A stretch of 39,959 nt of DNA from Patescibacteria group bacterium (lineage in GTDB: Bacteria > Patescibacteriota > Minisyncoccia > Phycocordibacterales > GWA1-40-21): positions 1 to 39,959 of the forward strand of contig JAGWZI010000004.1 in NCBI GenBank assembly GCA_018968925.1, given 5' to 3'. Shown here one piece after another: positions 1 to 12,484 of this stretch. A model generated the notes under the pieces. It worked only from the letters and a program-made list of their open reading frames with translations. It did no database searches and was not told the origin of the DNA. Each line of letters starts with the position of its first letter. Position 1 is the first letter of the stretch. A program made the translations under genes and the position numbers.

Positions 1-46
1 GCCCTTCGGGCGCGCCGCTTTTTTCATCCGCACGGACCGGAAAAAA

Positions 47-715
47 TTATTTTCCCGAAATTTCGCCGCGGACTTTCTCGATATACCGAGCCGCCGCTTC
101 CTGGCCGCCGAGACCGAATGCGAGACCGAATGCGAGCGCGACGGCGATCAGCACCGGCGTCACGATCACTTGGACGATCGACGGGAAAAGGACCTGGAGC
201 ACCGCAATGATGGCGAATGCCCAGATGGCCCATTTGGCGATCTTGCCGGCGAAATTGGCCGACGAGACGTTCGCCGCCTTGGCGGTGCCGATAACGAGCT
301 TCTGCACCGTTTCAGCGAGGATCGCCGCGATCAGGACAACGAGAACCGCGATGATGACCTGCGGCAGAAAGCCGACAACGATGGTATTGAGGAACGCCGT
401 CACCGCCGTCAGGCCGAGCGTATTGAGCGCCGCGACCAAAAAGAGGATGATGGTGAACCATTCGACGAGCTTGCCAAGGAAATAGCCCGAATCAAGCTTG
501 AATCCCGCCCGTTCGACGTATTTCTCGATGCCGGCCGCCCGCAGGGCGCTGTCGACGCGCGCAAGCTTGACGAGCTCCGATACGAGCCTGAAAAGGATCG
601 CACCGACGATCCAACCGACGATGGCGATGATGATCGCAACGACAAGCGACGGAATGAAGCTCGCGATGCCGCCGGAGAGATTGCTCCACGACTGCTTCAA
701 AAGATCTATCCACAT
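47..715 (-). CDS. Multi-TM protein, mechanosensitive-channel / conserved TM-helix repeat family
   Basis: ORF 47..781; likely start MWIDLLKQ at 715; repeated hydrophobic helices and glycine-rich end FGLAFGLGGQEAAARYIEKVRGE typical of MscS-like/TM-helix proteins. Confidence 0.7.
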   Translation of the reverse strand: MWIDLLKQSWSNLSGGIASFIPSLVVAIIIAIVGWIVGAILFRLVSELVKLARVDSALRAAGIEKYVERAGFKLDSGYFLGKLVEWFTIILFLVAALNTLGLTAVTAFLNTIVVGFLPQVIIAVLVVLIAAILAETVQKLVIGTAKAANVSSANFAGKIAKWAIWAFAIIAVLQVLFPSIVQVIVTPVLIAVALAFGLAFGLGGQEAAARYIEKVRGEISGK

Positions 716-840
716 AAACTGTTCTGTGTTTGTTAGTACTGATAATTTGATAAAAACGAACGACCTGTGGTAACGGGACAAATTATATCATGGAAAAAGC
801 GCCGCTTGGCGCCGGGGAACGTCCCGTGTGGATAACGGGA

Positions 841-1455
841 TCAGAAGATCCGATCGAAGAGCACCTGGTGGGGATAGTCGAGGATGTCGCGGACGAGCTT
901 GTCGTACATGCCGAGGCGATAACGGAATTCGTCCGTTTCGAACCATGCGTAGAGAAGTTCCCGTCCGAGCTCGGCTTCGATCGACTTCATGACGCCCGAA
1001 ATGACGCCGCCTTTCAGCCGGTCGCCGACGATGAGAATGTCGAGCCGGCTGTCGGGATTCTGGGTAAAGACGCCGGCGACGGCGACGAATTTCAGCTTGC
1101 CGGCCTTGCCGAGGCGCTTGACGATGTCCCCGCCGGCAAACGCCTTGGTGTTCGCGACAAGGGCGCGCAAAGCGGCAAGATGCGGAAACGATGGGTTCGC
1201 CATGAAGCCGTGGGCGCTGACTTTCTTTTCGACGGTCTTTTTGCCTTTCTTGCGGCGGACGGTCTTCGAGAAGCTCTTCGCATGCACGAGCCCCATCTTC
1301 GCAAAAAGCGCGCATTCTTTTTTCGCAACAGACAGGCTCACTTTCGATTTTTCGGCCGCCGTCTTGGCATCAAACGCGATATCCGGATTGAAAACGAAAA
1401 GGCGAATGAGCTTCACCCGCGCTTCACTGCCGAAGAGCCTGCCGAGGATTTCCAT
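841..1455 (-). CDS. Winged-HTH-like transcriptional regulator (MEILGRLFGSEARVKLIRLFVFNP...)
   Basis: ORF 841..1464; N-terminal wHTH-like segment; TATACT box 8 nt upstream of the ATG at 1455. Confidence 0.6.
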   Translation of the reverse strand: MEILGRLFGSEARVKLIRLFVFNPDIAFDAKTAAEKSKVSLSVAKKECALFAKMGLVHAKSFSKTVRRKKGKKTVEKKVSAHGFMANPSFPHLAALRALVANTKAFAGGDIVKRLGKAGKLKFVAVAGVFTQNPDSRLDILIVGDRLKGGVISGVMKSIEAELGRELLYAWFETDEFRYRLGMYDKLVRDILDYPHQVLFDRIF

Positions 1456-1473
1456 ATGGGGCAAGTATACATG

Positions 1474-1503
1474 AAAAAATCCCCGCTGTCGCGGGGATTT
1501 TTC
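1474..1503. terminator. Intrinsic terminator after rplL
   Basis: AAAAAATCCCCGCtgtcGCGGGGATTTTT hairpin with A/T tails. Confidence 0.8.
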
Positions 1504-1526
1504 TGCTTTCGGAATGCCGAGCGAGC

Positions 1527-1919
1527 TTATTTCAACGCAACTTTTCCGCCTGCGGCTTCGATGTCCTTTTTCAGCTTCTCTGCGTCCTCCTTCTTCATAT
1601 CGGTCTTGAGCACTTTCGGAGCGGCGTCGACGAGACCCTTCGCTTCGGCGAGGCCGAGGCCGATGGCTTCCTTGACGACCTTGATGACGGCGATCTTCTG
1701 CGCGCCGGCATCGGTAAGCTCGACGTTAAAGGTCGATTTCTCTTCCGCCGGAGCTGCGGCTCCCGCCGCCGGTGCCGCCGCGACTGCCGCCGCGGAGACG
1801 CCGAACTTCTCTTCGAGCGTCTTCACGAGCTCGTGGAGGTCGATGACTGACATTTTTTCGATCTCGGCGACGAGTTTCTCGAACTTCGCCGGAATCGTGA
1901 CTGCTTTCTTTTCTTCCAT
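1527..1919 (-). CDS. rplL: 50S ribosomal protein L7/L12
   Basis: [46 protein letters not shown]...[14 protein letters not shown]. Confidence 0.97.
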   Translation of the reverse strand: MEEKKAVTIPAKFEKLVAEIEKMSVIDLHELVKTLEEKFGVSAAAVAAAPAAGAAAPAEEKSTFNVELTDAGAQKIAVIKVVKEAIGLGLAEAKGLVDAAPKVLKTDMKKEDAEKLKKDIEAAGGKVALK

Positions 1920-1942
1920 GATTGGTTCGTTAGTGCTGGTAA

Positions 1943-2434
1943 TTATGCGGTCTTCGTGTTCGCGATCTGATCAAGCACGACCGCGAAGCGCTGGATCGGT
2001 GAATTGATGAGATTGACGAACTGCGCGTAGAGCGTCTTCTGCGACGGGATGGCCGCGATCGCGGTCATTTCCGCAACGCTCATGTATTTCCCTTCGAAGA
2101 TGCCGCCCACGATCTTCACGCGGTTCTCGTACTTCTTCTGGAAGACGTAGAATTCGCGCGCCGGAGCGGTAAGATCGTCGCCGTAGACGATCGCGAGCTC
2201 TTCCTTGAATTCCGGCATGTCGCCCGCGACGTTCGCTTCGGCAAGCGCCCGCTTGGCGAGCGTCTTCCTGACGACCGCGTAGCCGACGCCTTCTTTCTTG
2301 AGCGCGCGGCGCATGGACTGCTCGTCCGCGACGTTCACGCCGTGGAAATTGGCGAAGACGACCGATTTCGAACCGGTCACCGCCTTCACGATGCCCGCGA
2401 TCAATTCCTTTTTCTTTTCTTTGGTAAGTGCCAT
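1943..2434 (-). CDS. rplJ: 50S ribosomal protein L10
   Basis: [34 protein letters not shown]...; directly upstream of rplL. Confidence 0.95.
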   Translation of the reverse strand: MALTKEKKKELIAGIVKAVTGSKSVVFANFHGVNVADEQSMRRALKKEGVGYAVVRKTLAKRALAEANVAGDMPEFKEELAIVYGDDLTAPAREFYVFQKKYENRVKIVGGIFEGKYMSVAEMTAIAAIPSQKTLYAQFVNLINSPIQRFAVVLDQIANTKTA

Positions 2435-2466
2435 TTGTTTATTTGAACAAAATGAAAAAAATCGAC

Positions 2467-2551
2467 CATAAGGCCGACAAAAAGAGTGTCGTATGACCTC
2501 GACCGGTCCTTTCGATTATGGCTTTCGCCACCGGTTGTCTTTGGCCTTATG
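2467..2551 (-). promoter_or_regulatory. Ribosomal protein L10 leader RNA (rplJL autoregulation)
   Basis: Minus strand reads CATAAGGCC-AAAGACAACCGGTGGCGAAAGCC...GGACCGGTCGAGGTCATACGAC...GGCCTTATG: 9-bp closing stem, paired ACCGGT and the AGACAnCnGGUG / CCGGUCGAGGU signature of L10 leaders, just upstream of rplJ. Confidence 0.82.
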
Positions 2552-2633
2552 AAAGGATAATAGCAGGAATAAGGAGAAAAGTAAAGTAGTATTCTTTACT
2601 TCATTAATAAAAATAAGATGTTAGAATGCCGTC

Positions 2634-3167
2634 ATGTTTAGATTTATAAAAATGTGGCTTCTATTGCGTATTTTAGCATATCAAGAAGAATGTATATTTT
2701 CTGAACAAAAAGATTCAGCTCAAGAATATCAAAATGGTTCGGTATTGTATGCTAATCAAAAAGGATTTATTACTGATGCCACAACATACAATTTATTCAG
2801 AGCAATTTTGCCAGAAAGATTTCGAGTATCACTTAAACCAAAAAAACAAGGAGAGAAAACACGGGTTAATGAATCGAGAATTAGAGAATTAGATTCTTTG
2901 ATTGAACTAGCAAAAACAAAAGGTTTTATTGATTCTCCGAAAGAAGGAATGCAGCCAAAAAGCATTGTTACAAAGAAACCACAAAAAATAAATAGACCGG
3001 CTATTAGACTCTCTCCTCTTGGGGATCAATTCATTACCTACTGGGGAGGACTTGAGATTTTTATAAAAACTTTTCCAGGAGTATGGGGTATAGTTGGTAT
3101 TTCTTTAGTTCCTTGGTTAATCATAAATTACCACTCAATTTCAAACTTAATAAAAAATATTTTTTAA
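2634..3167 (+). CDS. Hypothetical protein with C-terminal TM segment, AT-rich
   Basis: 177-aa ORF in an AT-rich stretch; terminal hydrophobic segment GVWGIVGISLVPWLIINY; no recognised family. Confidence 0.6.
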   Translation: MFRFIKMWLLLRILAYQEECIFSEQKDSAQEYQNGSVLYANQKGFITDATTYNLFRAILPERFRVSLKPKKQGEKTRVNESRIRELDSLIELAKTKGFIDSPKEGMQPKSIVTKKPQKINRPAIRLSPLGDQFITYWGGLEIFIKTFPGVWGIVGISLVPWLIINYHSISNLIKNIF

Positions 3168-3202
3168 AATATTATGAGATAGTTTATAATTATAATAAGC
3201 AC

Positions 3203-3233
3203 AAAGCGGCGCACCCGATGGGTGCGCCGCTTT
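3203..3233. terminator. Bidirectional terminator between the AT-rich ORF and rplB
   Basis: AAAGCGGCGCACCC gat GGGTGCGCCGCTTT perfect stem. Confidence 0.8.
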
Positions 3234-3255
3234 ACTTTTGTTGATTCGATACGGA

Positions 3256-4107
3256 TTACTTACCTTCCTTCTGCTTGCCCACTTTTCTGCGGGAAACAAT
3301 GAGGTAGTTAGAATATTTCTTCGGCGTGCGGGACTTCTGACCTTTGCCCACGTGTTTGCCCCACTTCGTCTTGGCATAGCGGGTACCGCGCGGCTGTTTG
3401 CCTTCGCCGCCGCCGTACGGGTGATCCATCGGGTTCATGACCGAGCCGCGAACCGTCGGGCGGATGCCCATCCAGCGCGAGCGGCCGGCTTTGCCGACGT
3501 TCACGAGCCAGTTCTCGTCGTTTGAGACGGAACCGACGGATGCCCATGCGTTCTCCGGAATTTTGCGGACTTCGGACGACGGCATCTTGATGTGGACATA
3601 GCCTGCGTCGTTTGCGACCACCTGGGCAAAGCTGCCCGCCGAGCGGACGAGCTTGGCGCCGCCGCCAACTTTAATCTCGATGTTGTAGACGAAGGTACCG
3701 ACCGGGATGTTCTTCAAAAGCGTCCGGTTGCCGGCCTTGAGCTCGGCTTTCTCGGAAGTGAGAAGCGTGTCGCCGACCTTCACGCCTTTCGGCAAAAGGA
3801 CGTAGCGTTTCTCGCCGTCGGCGTAGTTCACAAGGCCGATGAAACCGGTGCGGTACGGATCGTACTCGACGGTCACGACCTTCGCCGGAATGTCGTGCTT
3901 GTCGTAATTGAAATCGACGAATCGGTACGCCTGCTTGTGGCCGGAACCCTGGTGGCGCATGGTGATCCTGCCGCGATTGTTGCGACCGGCGTTCGCTTTC
4001 TTGCCCTTCGTGAGCGCCTTGTACGGCGTGTCTGTCGTGAGCACGCCGCGATACGTGACGAACGTCATGTGCCGGCGCGAGGGCGATGTTGGTCTGTGTG
4101 TCTTCAT
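3256..4107 (-). CDS. rplB: 50S ribosomal protein L2
   Basis: GRNNRGRITMRHQGSGHKQAYR...RWMGIRPTVRGSVMNPMDHPYGGGEGKQPRG. Confidence 0.98.
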   Translation of the reverse strand: MKTHRPTSPSRRHMTFVTYRGVLTTDTPYKALTKGKKANAGRNNRGRITMRHQGSGHKQAYRFVDFNYDKHDIPAKVVTVEYDPYRTGFIGLVNYADGEKRYVLLPKGVKVGDTLLTSEKAELKAGNRTLLKNIPVGTFVYNIEIKVGGGAKLVRSAGSFAQVVANDAGYVHIKMPSSEVRKIPENAWASVGSVSNDENWLVNVGKAGRSRWMGIRPTVRGSVMNPMDHPYGGGEGKQPRGTRYAKTKWGKHVGKGQKSRTPKKYSNYLIVSRRKVGKQKEGK

Positions 4108-4111
4108 GGTA

Positions 4112-4402
4112 TTAGATGAAAGCTATCTTGTCCCCTTTCTTCAGGCGGACGAGCGCCTTTTTGACGCCCGAAACGCGCGAGGGTTTCCCCCGGCGCATCT
4201 TCGTCTTGCCTGGCATGGTGATGATGTTCACTGCGATCGGGTGGACCTTGTAGAGCTCGGCGACCGCTTTCGCGACCGTGTGTTTCGTCGCGTCTTTCGA
4301 CACGGCGAAGGTGTAGACGTTCTTCGATTCCGCCGCGATGCCGGATTTCTCCGAGATCTTCGGCCGGAGGATGACTCCCGAATGTTCGTGTGCGTGTGTC
4401 AT
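4112..4402 (-). CDS. rplW: 50S ribosomal protein L23
   Basis: VILRPKISEKSGIAAESKNVYTFAVSKDATKHTVAKAVAELYKVHP; between rplD and rplB. Confidence 0.95.
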   Translation of the reverse strand: MTHAHEHSGVILRPKISEKSGIAAESKNVYTFAVSKDATKHTVAKAVAELYKVHPIAVNIITMPGKTKMRRGKPSRVSGVKKALVRLKKGDKIAFI

Positions 4403-4408
4403 ATGTTT

Positions 4409-5131
4409 TTATTTCATCTTCCGCTCGAGGAACGCGACGGCTGCGGCCGGCTGCTCGATGACGACGTATTTCATGTTCAAGATGTCGACCGGATTGATAT
4501 TGCGCATCTCGTCCACCTTCACGTTGCCAAGATTCGCAAAACTCTTCTCGACCGCCGGATTCTTTTCCGCGACGGCGATGTAGGCGCTGTTCTTTTTCTT
4601 CGTGAAGAGATCGGCATAGCCTTTGACCGACGCCAGCGATTTCAAGATGCCGATGGCGTCTGTCGTTTTCGGTTTGGCGATGGAAATGTCGCTGACAAAG
4701 AGCACTTCGCCGTCCTGCATCTTTTTCGACAGGACCGTGAAGAGCGCCTTTGCCTTCATTTTCTTGTTCACCTTGCGGCCGTAGTTCTTCAGGTTGTTCG
4801 GACCGTGCGCGACGCCGCCGCCGACCCAGATGGGGCTGCGGGTCGAGCCGTGGCGGGCGCGGCCGGTGCCTTTCTGCTGCCACGGCTTTTTGCCGCCGCC
4901 GCGGACCTGGCCGCGGTTCTTCGTGTGGGCAAAAATCGTGCGACGATCGGAGAGCATCGAATGGACGACCTGATGGACAAGATCGGCGTTCCACGAAAGG
5001 CCAAAAATATCGGCCGGCAATTTCACGTCGCCTTTCGACTTGCCCGACTGGTCGTAGACCTTCGCCGAGATTTCAGAGGCGGTTTTCGCCTTCGGCGCGG
5101 CCTTTGTCATTGTTTTCTTTTTCGTTTCCAT
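4409..5131 (-). CDS. rplD: 50S ribosomal protein L4
   Basis: GRRTIFAHTKNRGQVRGGGKKPWQQKGTGRARHGSTRSPIWVGGGVAHGP; start METKKKTMTK at 5131 avoids overlap with rplC. Confidence 0.96.
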   Translation of the reverse strand: METKKKTMTKAAPKAKTASEISAKVYDQSGKSKGDVKLPADIFGLSWNADLVHQVVHSMLSDRRTIFAHTKNRGQVRGGGKKPWQQKGTGRARHGSTRSPIWVGGGVAHGPNNLKNYGRKVNKKMKAKALFTVLSKKMQDGEVLFVSDISIAKPKTTDAIGILKSLASVKGYADLFTKKKNSAYIAVAEKNPAVEKSFANLGNVKVDEMRNINPVDILNMKYVVIEQPAAAVAFLERKMK

Positions 5132-5141
5132 GATAGTGGTA

Positions 5142-5747
5142 TTAGCCGCGCACTTCGACGAGCGTTCCCCGGCGGCCCGGCACGGCGCCACTGATCAGAA
5201 GCTCGTTCGTTTCCGGATTGACGCCGACGACCGTCAAGTTCTTCACTGTGATCCTTTCACCGCCCATGCGGCCGGCCATGCGCATGCCTTTCGGCACCTT
5301 GTTGCGCAGACCGCCCGAAATGGAACCCGGCGCGTTCTCGGAATGCTTCTGACCGTGGGATCTCGGCTGGCCGGAGAAACCGTGCCGCTTGATGACGGAC
5401 TGGTAGCCCTTGCCTTTCGAGACGGCCGAGACCTCGACGAGATCGCCCGCGGCGAACGCCGAGAGGTCGATCCTGTCGCCGACTTTGTACGCGGACGGAT
5501 CCGCCGTGCGGAACTCCTTGATGAAGCGCGCATTCACGCCCTTCAGGTGGCCGCGAACGGCTTTCGAAATGTTCTTTTCCTTGCGCGAACCGAAGGCGAC
5601 CTGCACGGCGTCGTAGCCGTCGGTCGCTTTCGTCTTGACCTGCGTGACCGTCATCGGCCCCGCGGAAAGAACGGTCGCCGGGTGCACCGCGCCGTCTTCG
5701 CTGAAGACCTGGGTCATATGCTGTTTTGTACCGAGTGTAAATTTCAT
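5142..5747 (-). CDS. rplC: 50S ribosomal protein L3
   Basis: MKFTLGTKQHMTQVF...KGKGYQSVIKRHGFSGQPRSHGQKHSENAPGSISGG...MAGRMGGERITVKNL. Confidence 0.97.
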   Translation of the reverse strand: MKFTLGTKQHMTQVFSEDGAVHPATVLSAGPMTVTQVKTKATDGYDAVQVAFGSRKEKNISKAVRGHLKGVNARFIKEFRTADPSAYKVGDRIDLSAFAAGDLVEVSAVSKGKGYQSVIKRHGFSGQPRSHGQKHSENAPGSISGGLRNKVPKGMRMAGRMGGERITVKNLTVVGVNPETNELLISGAVPGRRGTLVEVRG

Positions 5748-5766
5748 GGTGATTGCTGACGCAGAG

Positions 5767-5797
5767 GATGGCGCGCGGCCGGAGGCCGCGCGCCATC
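5767..5797. other. Perfect 14-bp GC hairpin between rpsJ and rplC
   Basis: GATGGCGCGCGGCC GGA GGCCGCGCGCCATC; no T-tract. Confidence 0.8.
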
Positions 5798-5814
5798 ATG
5801 CTCCGTATCGTTCG

Positions 5815-6201
5815 TTAATTCATCTTCACATCAATGTTCACGCCGGACGGCAGGCTCATGTTGGTCAGAGCCTCGATGACCTTCGCCGAAGGATTGACGA
5901 TATCGATCAATCTCCGGTGGATCCTCATCTCGAACTGTTCTCGCGCGTTCTTGTAGACGAAGGATGCCCGGTTGACCGTGTACTTCTTGATCTCCGTCGG
6001 CAGGGGCACGGGGCCGATGATCTCGGCATCGTGCCGGAGCGCCGTTTCGATGATCTGCTTGACCGATGCGTCGAGGATCTTGCTGTCGTACGCCCTGACG
6101 CGGATCCGCAGGATCGCGGCGCCGTCCGTTTTTGCGGCTTTCGGCATCTTCACTGCCGGTTTCGCCGCCTTGGTATTCTTTTTTGCTGGTGCTGTTTCCA
6201 T
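5815..6201 (-). CDS. rpsJ: 30S ribosomal protein S10
   Basis: ILRIRVRAYDSKILDASVKQIIETALRHDAEIIGPVPLPTEIKKYTVNRASFVYKNAREQFEMRIHRRLIDI. Confidence 0.97.
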   Translation of the reverse strand: METAPAKKNTKAAKPAVKMPKAAKTDGAAILRIRVRAYDSKILDASVKQIIETALRHDAEIIGPVPLPTEIKKYTVNRASFVYKNAREQFEMRIHRRLIDIVNPSAKVIEALTNMSLPSGVNIDVKMN

Positions 6202-6253
6202 CGTGACTGGATTTCATTCCCGAAAAGCGGACGAACCGCCCATCGGAAACGAG

Positions 6254-7465
6254 TTAGGCGACCACTTTCGTGATGACGCCCGAGCCGACCGTCTTGCCGC
6301 CTTCGCGGAACGCGAAGCGCATCTTGTCTTCAAGAGCGACCGGCGCGACGAGTTTCACCTTGAAGGTGACCGTGTCGCCCGGCATGACCATCTCGACGCC
6401 CGACGGGAGCGTCACGTCGCCCGTGACGTCGGTCGTGCGCATGTAGAACTGCGGCTTGTAGCCGGAGAAGAACGGCGTGTGGCGGCCGCCCTCTTCCTTT
6501 TTCAAGACGTAGACTTCGGCCTCGAATTCCGTGTGCGGGGTGACGGAACCCGGCTTGGCAAGCACCTGGCCGCGGTGGACGTCTTCTTTCTTGGTGCCGC
6601 GCAGGAGAATGCCTGCGTTGTCGCCAGCCTGGGCGCTCTGGAGAGACTTGTTGAACATTTCGACGCCGGTGATGGTCGTCTTCGTCGTCGGCTTGATGCC
6701 CACGATCTCGACTTCCTCGCCGACTTTGGCCTGACCGCGCTCAACGCGGCCGGTCACGACCGTGCCGCGGCCTTCGATCGAGAAGATGTCTTCGATCGGC
6801 ATGAGGAACGGCTTGTCGATGTCGCGCGTCGGGAGCGGGATGTAGCTGTCGAGAGCGGCCATAAGTTCGGTGATGCACTTCGCGCCTTCGTCGGTCGCCG
6901 ACTTGGCTTCGAGCGCCTTCGTGGCCGAACCGCGGATGATCGGCGTGTTCGCGCCGTCATACTGGTATTTCGTCAAAAGGTCGCGGATCTCGGACTCGAC
7001 GAGGTCGAGGAGGTCCTTGTCGGTGACGAGGTCGCACTTGTTGAGGAAGACCACGATCTTCGGCACGCCGACCTGGCGGGCGAGCAGAATGTGTTCGCGG
7101 GTCTGCGGCATCGGGCCGTCGACCGCGGAAACCACGAGGATCGCGCCGTCCATCTGGGCGGCGCCCGTGATCATGTTCTTGACGTAGTCCGCGTGTCCCG
7201 GGCAGTCCACGTGCGCGTAGTGCCGGTTCTCGGTCGAGTACTCGACGTGCGAGATGGCGATCGTGATGATCTTGGACGCGTCGCGGCGGCCGGCGGATTC
7301 CGATGCTTTCGCGACGGAGTCGTAGGCAACGTCTTTCGCCAAGCCTTTGAGAGCCTGGACATGGGTAATGGCCGCGGTAAGAGTGGTCTTGCCGTGGTCG
7401 ATATGGCCGATCGTGCCGACGTTCATGTGCGGCTTCGAACGGTCGAACTGTGCTGCATCTGCCAT
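6254..7465 (-). CDS. tuf: Elongation factor Tu
   Basis: [24 protein letters not shown]...[28 protein letters not shown]; start [13 protein letters not shown] at 7465. Confidence 0.98.
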   Translation of the reverse strand: MADAAQFDRSKPHMNVGTIGHIDHGKTTLTAAITHVQALKGLAKDVAYDSVAKASESAGRRDASKIITIAISHVEYSTENRHYAHVDCPGHADYVKNMITGAAQMDGAILVVSAVDGPMPQTREHILLARQVGVPKIVVFLNKCDLVTDKDLLDLVESEIRDLLTKYQYDGANTPIIRGSATKALEAKSATDEGAKCITELMAALDSYIPLPTRDIDKPFLMPIEDIFSIEGRGTVVTGRVERGQAKVGEEVEIVGIKPTTKTTITGVEMFNKSLQSAQAGDNAGILLRGTKKEDVHRGQVLAKPGSVTPHTEFEAEVYVLKKEEGGRHTPFFSGYKPQFYMRTTDVTGDVTLPSGVEMVMPGDTVTFKVKLVAPVALEDKMRFAFREGGKTVGSGVITKVVA

Positions 7466-7672
7466 AATGGCTGTTGTCGGTTCACTGCCTCGACAGGACG
7501 CGCGAGAACGCTCTCCCTGTCTAAACAACGAACCTTGTTTATCCCATCATTCGCGATAGTGCGAACTGGGAGCTGATAAATTTCGACTGTGCAACTCCCC
7601 GCTTTTTTCACAAAAAGAAAAACGCAGAGCGTGTACCGCATATCGTAGCAAAAGAGCCGGAAAGAGTCAATG

Positions 7673-7710
7673 ATACGAAAACAGCCTCGGCGTCGAGGCT
7701 GTTTTCGTAT
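7673..7710. terminator. Terminator downstream of fusA
   Basis: ATACGAAAACAGCCTCG gcg TCGAGGCTGTTTTCGTAT (near-perfect symmetric hairpin). Confidence 0.8.
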
Positions 7711-7728
7711 TTCTGAATATCAGGTGCC

Positions 7729-9897
<2,169 letters not shown>

Positions 9898-9909
9898 GAT
9901 TTTGCAAAA

Positions 9910-10380
<471 letters not shown>

Positions 10381-10392
10381 GGGAGTGGAAAA

Positions 10393-10809
10393 TTATTTCG
10401 CCGCCTTCGGCTTCTTCGCGCCGTAGGAGCTGCGGTCCTTCCGGCGTCCCTCGACGCCCTGCGCATCGAGCACGCCGCGGACGATCTGATAACGGAGACC
10501 GACGTCCTTGACGCGGCCGCCGCGCAAGAGGACGACCGAGTGCTCCTGCAGGTTGTGTCCCATGCCCGGGACATAGGCGGTGACTTCCATGCCGTTCGAA
10601 AGGCGCACCCTCGCAATCTTGCGGATGGCGGAGTTTGGCTTCTTCGGCGTCTTCGTGGTCACTTTGATGCACACGCCGCGCTTGAACGGCGAATTCAGGT
10701 ACGTCGGGCGGTTCTCGAGCGTGTTGAAGCCGCGCATGAGCGCGACGGACTTCGGCTTGCGCTTCGCCGTTTTCCGATTCCTCTTGATGAGCTGGTTGAT
10801 GGTTGGCAT
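10393..10809 (-). CDS. rpsL: 30S ribosomal protein S12
   Basis: [21 protein letters not shown]...[48 protein letters not shown]. Confidence 0.98.
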   Translation of the reverse strand: MPTINQLIKRNRKTAKRKPKSVALMRGFNTLENRPTYLNSPFKRGVCIKVTTKTPKKPNSAIRKIARVRLSNGMEVTAYVPGMGHNLQEHSVVLLRGGRVKDVGLRYQIVRGVLDAQGVEGRRKDRSSYGAKKPKAAK

Positions 10810-10951
10810 TTGATAAACGGTTATATTTGTCTCCAAAATAAAAAGCACATACTCCCGGTATTCGGGCCTGTGCAACTCGTGATACCCGTGCCACAGCCAT
10901 GTGGCACCAAGCGTCGGGAACATACTACTACAGAACTTCAAAAAAGCAAGT

Positions 10952-11578
10952 TTAGAAATGCATGCCCGTGAACAGGGTGAACAATGACGACACGATCGGC
11001 AAGATGACGCCGGGAAGGAAAATGACGACAAGAATGATGAGAAGCAGGCCGTACCGTTCGGCAAAGGAGGAAAAGACGAGCCGGCGGTCGACGGGGATGA
11101 TCGAGAACAGCACTTTCGAACCGTCGAGCGGCGGAATGGGAATGAGATTGAAGACGGCGAGCGAGAGATTTACGAGAACGATAAAGCCGAAGACGAGCGC
11201 GAGCGTCTGTCCTGCCGCGCCGCTTGTATTCGCAAGCATGCGCACGAGAATGGCGAATATGCCGGCAACGATGAGATTCGATGCCGGACCCGCGAGCGCC
11301 ACGAGCGGCTCGGCGATTTTCCTGTTCCGCAGGTTATAGACGTTGTACGGCACGGGTTTCGCCCAGCCGATCATGATACCCGTGCCGGACAGGTAAAACA
11401 GGGCCGGCAGGATGATCGAACCGAAGAGATCGATGTGCGCGAGCGGGTTCAGGGTCAGCCGTCCCTCGTATTCCGCCGTCCGATCGCCGAACGCGAGCGC
11501 CATAAGACCATGCGAGATCTCGTGGATCATGACAGAGAAGATCAGAATGAAGATTTGGAAGATAACGCTGATGCCCAT
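10952..11578 (-). CDS. Site-2 protease family (M50) intramembrane metalloprotease
   Basis: [14 protein letters not shown] (HExxH) and [15 protein letters not shown] (NxxPxPxLDG). Confidence 0.92.
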   Translation of the reverse strand: MGISVIFQIFILIFSVMIHEISHGLMALAFGDRTAEYEGRLTLNPLAHIDLFGSIILPALFYLSGTGIMIGWAKPVPYNVYNLRNRKIAEPLVALAGPASNLIVAGIFAILVRMLANTSGAAGQTLALVFGFIVLVNLSLAVFNLIPIPPLDGSKVLFSIIPVDRRLVFSSFAERYGLLLIILVVIFLPGVILPIVSSLFTLFTGMHF

Positions 11579-11635
11579 ATTGCCGAAATTACCGTTCTAT
11601 GATAGCATGCGGTCTCTCGAAAGAGAACGAAATCC

Positions 11636-11878
11636 ATGCAGATCTGCGCCATCACCAAACGCTCATCGATCGTCGGCGGCGGCTACTCGAACCGCACCCG
11701 CGCCACGCAGTTCAATCCGACCGGCAAGGTCAGGAAGTATTTGAACGTGCAGAAGAAGCGCATCTACGTGCCGGAACTGAAAAAGACCTTCGTTCTCAAG
11801 ATCTCGACCCGCGGCCTCAAGACGATCCAGAAGAACGGCGCGTACGCGACGCTGAAGAAAGCGGGGATCATCAAATAA
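11636..11878 (+). CDS. rpmB: 50S ribosomal protein L28
   Basis: MQICAITKRSSIVGGGYSNRTRATQFNPTGKVRKYLNVQKKRIYVPELKKTFVLKISTRGLKTIQKNGAYATLKKAGII. Confidence 0.9.
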   Translation: MQICAITKRSSIVGGGYSNRTRATQFNPTGKVRKYLNVQKKRIYVPELKKTFVLKISTRGLKTIQKNGAYATLKKAGIIK

Positions 11879-11895
11879 ATTCGACGAATTCAAAT

Positions 11896-11929
11896 AAAAA
11901 GGGCGGCCGCTCCGCGGCCGCCCTTTTTA
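11896..11929. terminator. Bidirectional terminator
   Basis: AAAAAGGGCGGCCGC tcc GCGGCCGCCCTTTTT in the convergent gap. Confidence 0.9.
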
Positions 11930-11951
11930 TTTCTTTATCCCGAATGAGGGC

Positions 11952-12371
11952 CTATTTTTTCGTTGGCGTCGTTGTCGATGTCTGCGCCGCCGGCTGCTGG
12001 AAGACCGGACCGACGTTCACGATGATATTGCGCGACGGCGAGTAGACGATCGCTTTCGCCGCTTTCTGGTAGACGATCACCACGTCGCCGTTCTCTGCGC
12101 CCGTGTAGAAAGCCTGCTGTTTGACGAGCGTCGCCGCATCGTTGATCGTCGCGACGATCGGCTGTTCATCCGACGGCAGAATCACGAGCTTGCCGACCTT
12201 GGCGATAAGATCCGAAACCTGGGCCTGGTTCGCCTGGCTGACGAGATCCTGGGTCGACGGGTTATTGAAATGATTCCACGCCCAGAGACCGCCCACGCCG
12301 ATGATGATGCCGATAACGAGACCGATGAATACCGAACTGCCGCCCTTCTTCTTCATGTCCTGATTCTCCAT
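11952..12371 (-). CDS. Hypothetical protein, single N-terminal TM segment
   Basis: MENQDMKKKGGSSVFIGLVIGIIIGVGGLWAWNHF... Confidence 0.65.
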   Translation of the reverse strand: MENQDMKKKGGSSVFIGLVIGIIIGVGGLWAWNHFNNPSTQDLVSQANQAQVSDLIAKVGKLVILPSDEQPIVATINDAATLVKQQAFYTGAENGDVVIVYQKAAKAIVYSPSRNIIVNVGPVFQQPAAQTSTTTPTKK

Positions 12372-12484
12372 GTGTTTGATTGCTACAGTTGTAAACCGAA
12401 GCGAATAATGCTGATAAATGCCCTCGCGGGTTTTGTCTTACCAGTATACAAAATCCGGGAAAAAGCGACAAGACGGATTGTTGA

